A stretch of 14,226 nucleotides of DNA from Sandaracinaceae bacterium (GTDB lineage Bacteria; Myxococcota_A; Polyangia; Polyangiales; Sandaracinaceae), in contig JANWYL010000056.1 of NCBI GenBank assembly GCA_025056955.1, positions 1 to 14,226 on the forward strand. The letters are read 5' to 3'. The position numbers and the translations under genes were made by a program. The notes under the pieces are model-generated. The model was not told the origin of the DNA and did no database searches. It saw only the letters and a program-made list of their open reading frames with translations. Below are positions 13,537 through 14,226 of the stretch, one piece after another. Position 1 is the stretch's first letter. Each line of letters starts with the position of its first letter.

Positions 13537-14094
13537 ATGATCGAAGAGGCACTTTCTGAACTTAAAGAGGCGATTGGAAAGGCCCATGAGGCTTTGCGGC
13601 GCGAGCTTGGGCGCATTCGGACTGGACGGGCAAGTCCTGACATGCTTGATGTCGTTCGGGTGGACTACTATGGACGCCCCACGCCAATTTCACAGATGGC
13701 GAGCATCACCGTGCCCGAGCCGCGGCTTCTTGTGATCAAGCCATGGGATAAAAACCAGCTCAAGGCCATTGAAATGGCGATCCTTCAGTCCCCTTTGGGG
13801 CTTTCGCCTCAAAACGATGGGACGGTGATCCGCGTCCCAATTCCCCCTTTGACAACCGAGAGGCGCAAGGAACTGGCGAAGATGGCCCGTGCGGCTGGTG
13901 AAGAGTGCAAGGTGGCCATTCGCAAGGCCCGCCACCACTGCCGAGACATTCTCGAGGAGCTCAAAAAAGAAGGTGGGGTAAGCGAAGACGAGATCGAACG
14001 GGCGATGAAGCGGGTGGAAGAGATTGTGCACGAGGGGGTGGCGAAGGTCGACGAGATTGTTGCATCAAAAGAGAAAGACATCATGACCATTTAG
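13537..14094 (+). CDS. frr: Ribosome recycling factor
   Basis: With EF-G it splits the post-termination ribosome so that subunits can be reused. The 185 residues match the normal family length. Landmarks are the domain I start with LGRIRTGRASPDMLD (24-38), domain II with VDYYGRPTPISQMASITVPEPRLLVIKPWDK (42-72), QNDGTVIRVPIPPLTTERRKEL (92-113), and the C-terminal helix ending VDEIVASKEKDIM (171-183). Of the conserved VRNIRRDA segment, the arginines matching E. coli R129 and R132 are kept (AIRKARHHCRD, 127-137), while the next two residues are His-His. GGAG lies about 7 bases before the ATG. The 55-base gap from pyrH contains the small inverted repeat AGCTG-N9-CAGCT but no terminator. Confidence 0.97.
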   Translation: MIEEALSELKEAIGKAHEALRRELGRIRTGRASPDMLDVVRVDYYGRPTPISQMASITVPEPRLLVIKPWDKNQLKAIEMAILQSPLGLSPQNDGTVIRVPIPPLTTERRKELAKMARAAGEECKVAIRKARHHCRDILEELKKEGGVSEDEIERAMKRVEEIVHEGVAKVDEIVASKEKDIMTI

Positions 14095-14226
14095 GCATCA
14101 CTCGGGTGGTGGATCGTGTGGGTGAAAAAGGGAGGGAGAACTCAATCAACGCGAAAGAGATGCTGGAGTTATTGGCCTGTGGTTGTTGGTGGGGCGAAAG
14201 GGGGCCGCTCTTCAGCTTGGTTTTGA
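14095..14226 (+). other. Region after frr with open frames but no supported gene
   Basis: One frame is open from before frr's end through the right edge and could encode the start of a further gene, from GTG 14106 or ATG 14160 (the latter begins MLELLACGCWWGERG). A second frame from GTG 14122 would give 34 residues and stops exactly at the TGA closing the window. Neither has a good ribosome-binding site or a family I recognise. The genes often found after frr, such as uppS with its MDGNGRWA motif, are not visible. No terminator hairpin is seen. Confidence 0.3.

Overview
The window looks like chromosomal DNA of a Gram-negative bacterium, most likely a deltaproteobacterium in the broad sense (Myxococcota or a relative). 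The pointers are a Hanks-type Ser/Thr kinase with a Pro/Ser/Thr-rich tail and a C-terminal membrane anchor, a large membrane protein derived from an NtrC-type regulator, a fused dimethylglycine/sarcosine dehydrogenase-like enzyme, and the order rpsB-tsf-pyrH-frr. This placement is inference from gene content; no 16S rRNA or other decisive marker is present. I see no tRNA, rRNA, CRISPR array, insertion sequence or phage gene.

Layout. (1) Positions 1-2854, + strand: the 3' part of a gene for a protein with a CBM9-like region and two copies of a DxxGDG-containing module, overlapping by 4 bases with coaBC (coenzyme A synthesis). (2) 2851-5737, - strand: a Hanks-type kinase followed by a LeuA/homocitrate-synthase-family enzyme, whose end overlaps the end of coaBC. 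(3) 5738-5870: a 133-base divergent intergenic region with a sigma-54-like promoter candidate and a strong dyad. (4) 5871-8408, + strand: a membrane protein with a GAF-like region, a decayed sigma-54-activator AAA+ domain and a Fis-type helix-turn-helix. (5) 8462-10864, - strand: a DAO-GcvT fusion flavoenzyme. (6) 11089-14094, + strand: rpsB, tsf, pyrH and frr in the usual translation/UMP-kinase order, preceded by a leader that can form mutually exclusive hairpins. (7) 14095-14226: the remainder, with open frames but no gene I can support.

How the genes fit together. The last four genes form a standard housekeeping operon: ribosomal protein S2, elongation factor Ts, UMP kinase and ribosome recycling factor. 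The divergent kinase and membrane regulator may be a signalling pair sharing one control region, but only position supports this. CoaBC, the LeuA-like enzyme and the DAO-GcvT enzyme are metabolic genes with no obvious pathway link to their neighbours. The items most worth a second look are the degenerate membrane-bound NtrC-like protein with its own sigma-54-like promoter candidate, the CoaBC lacking the usual decarboxylase Cys and Asn, and the alternative hairpins upstream of rpsB.
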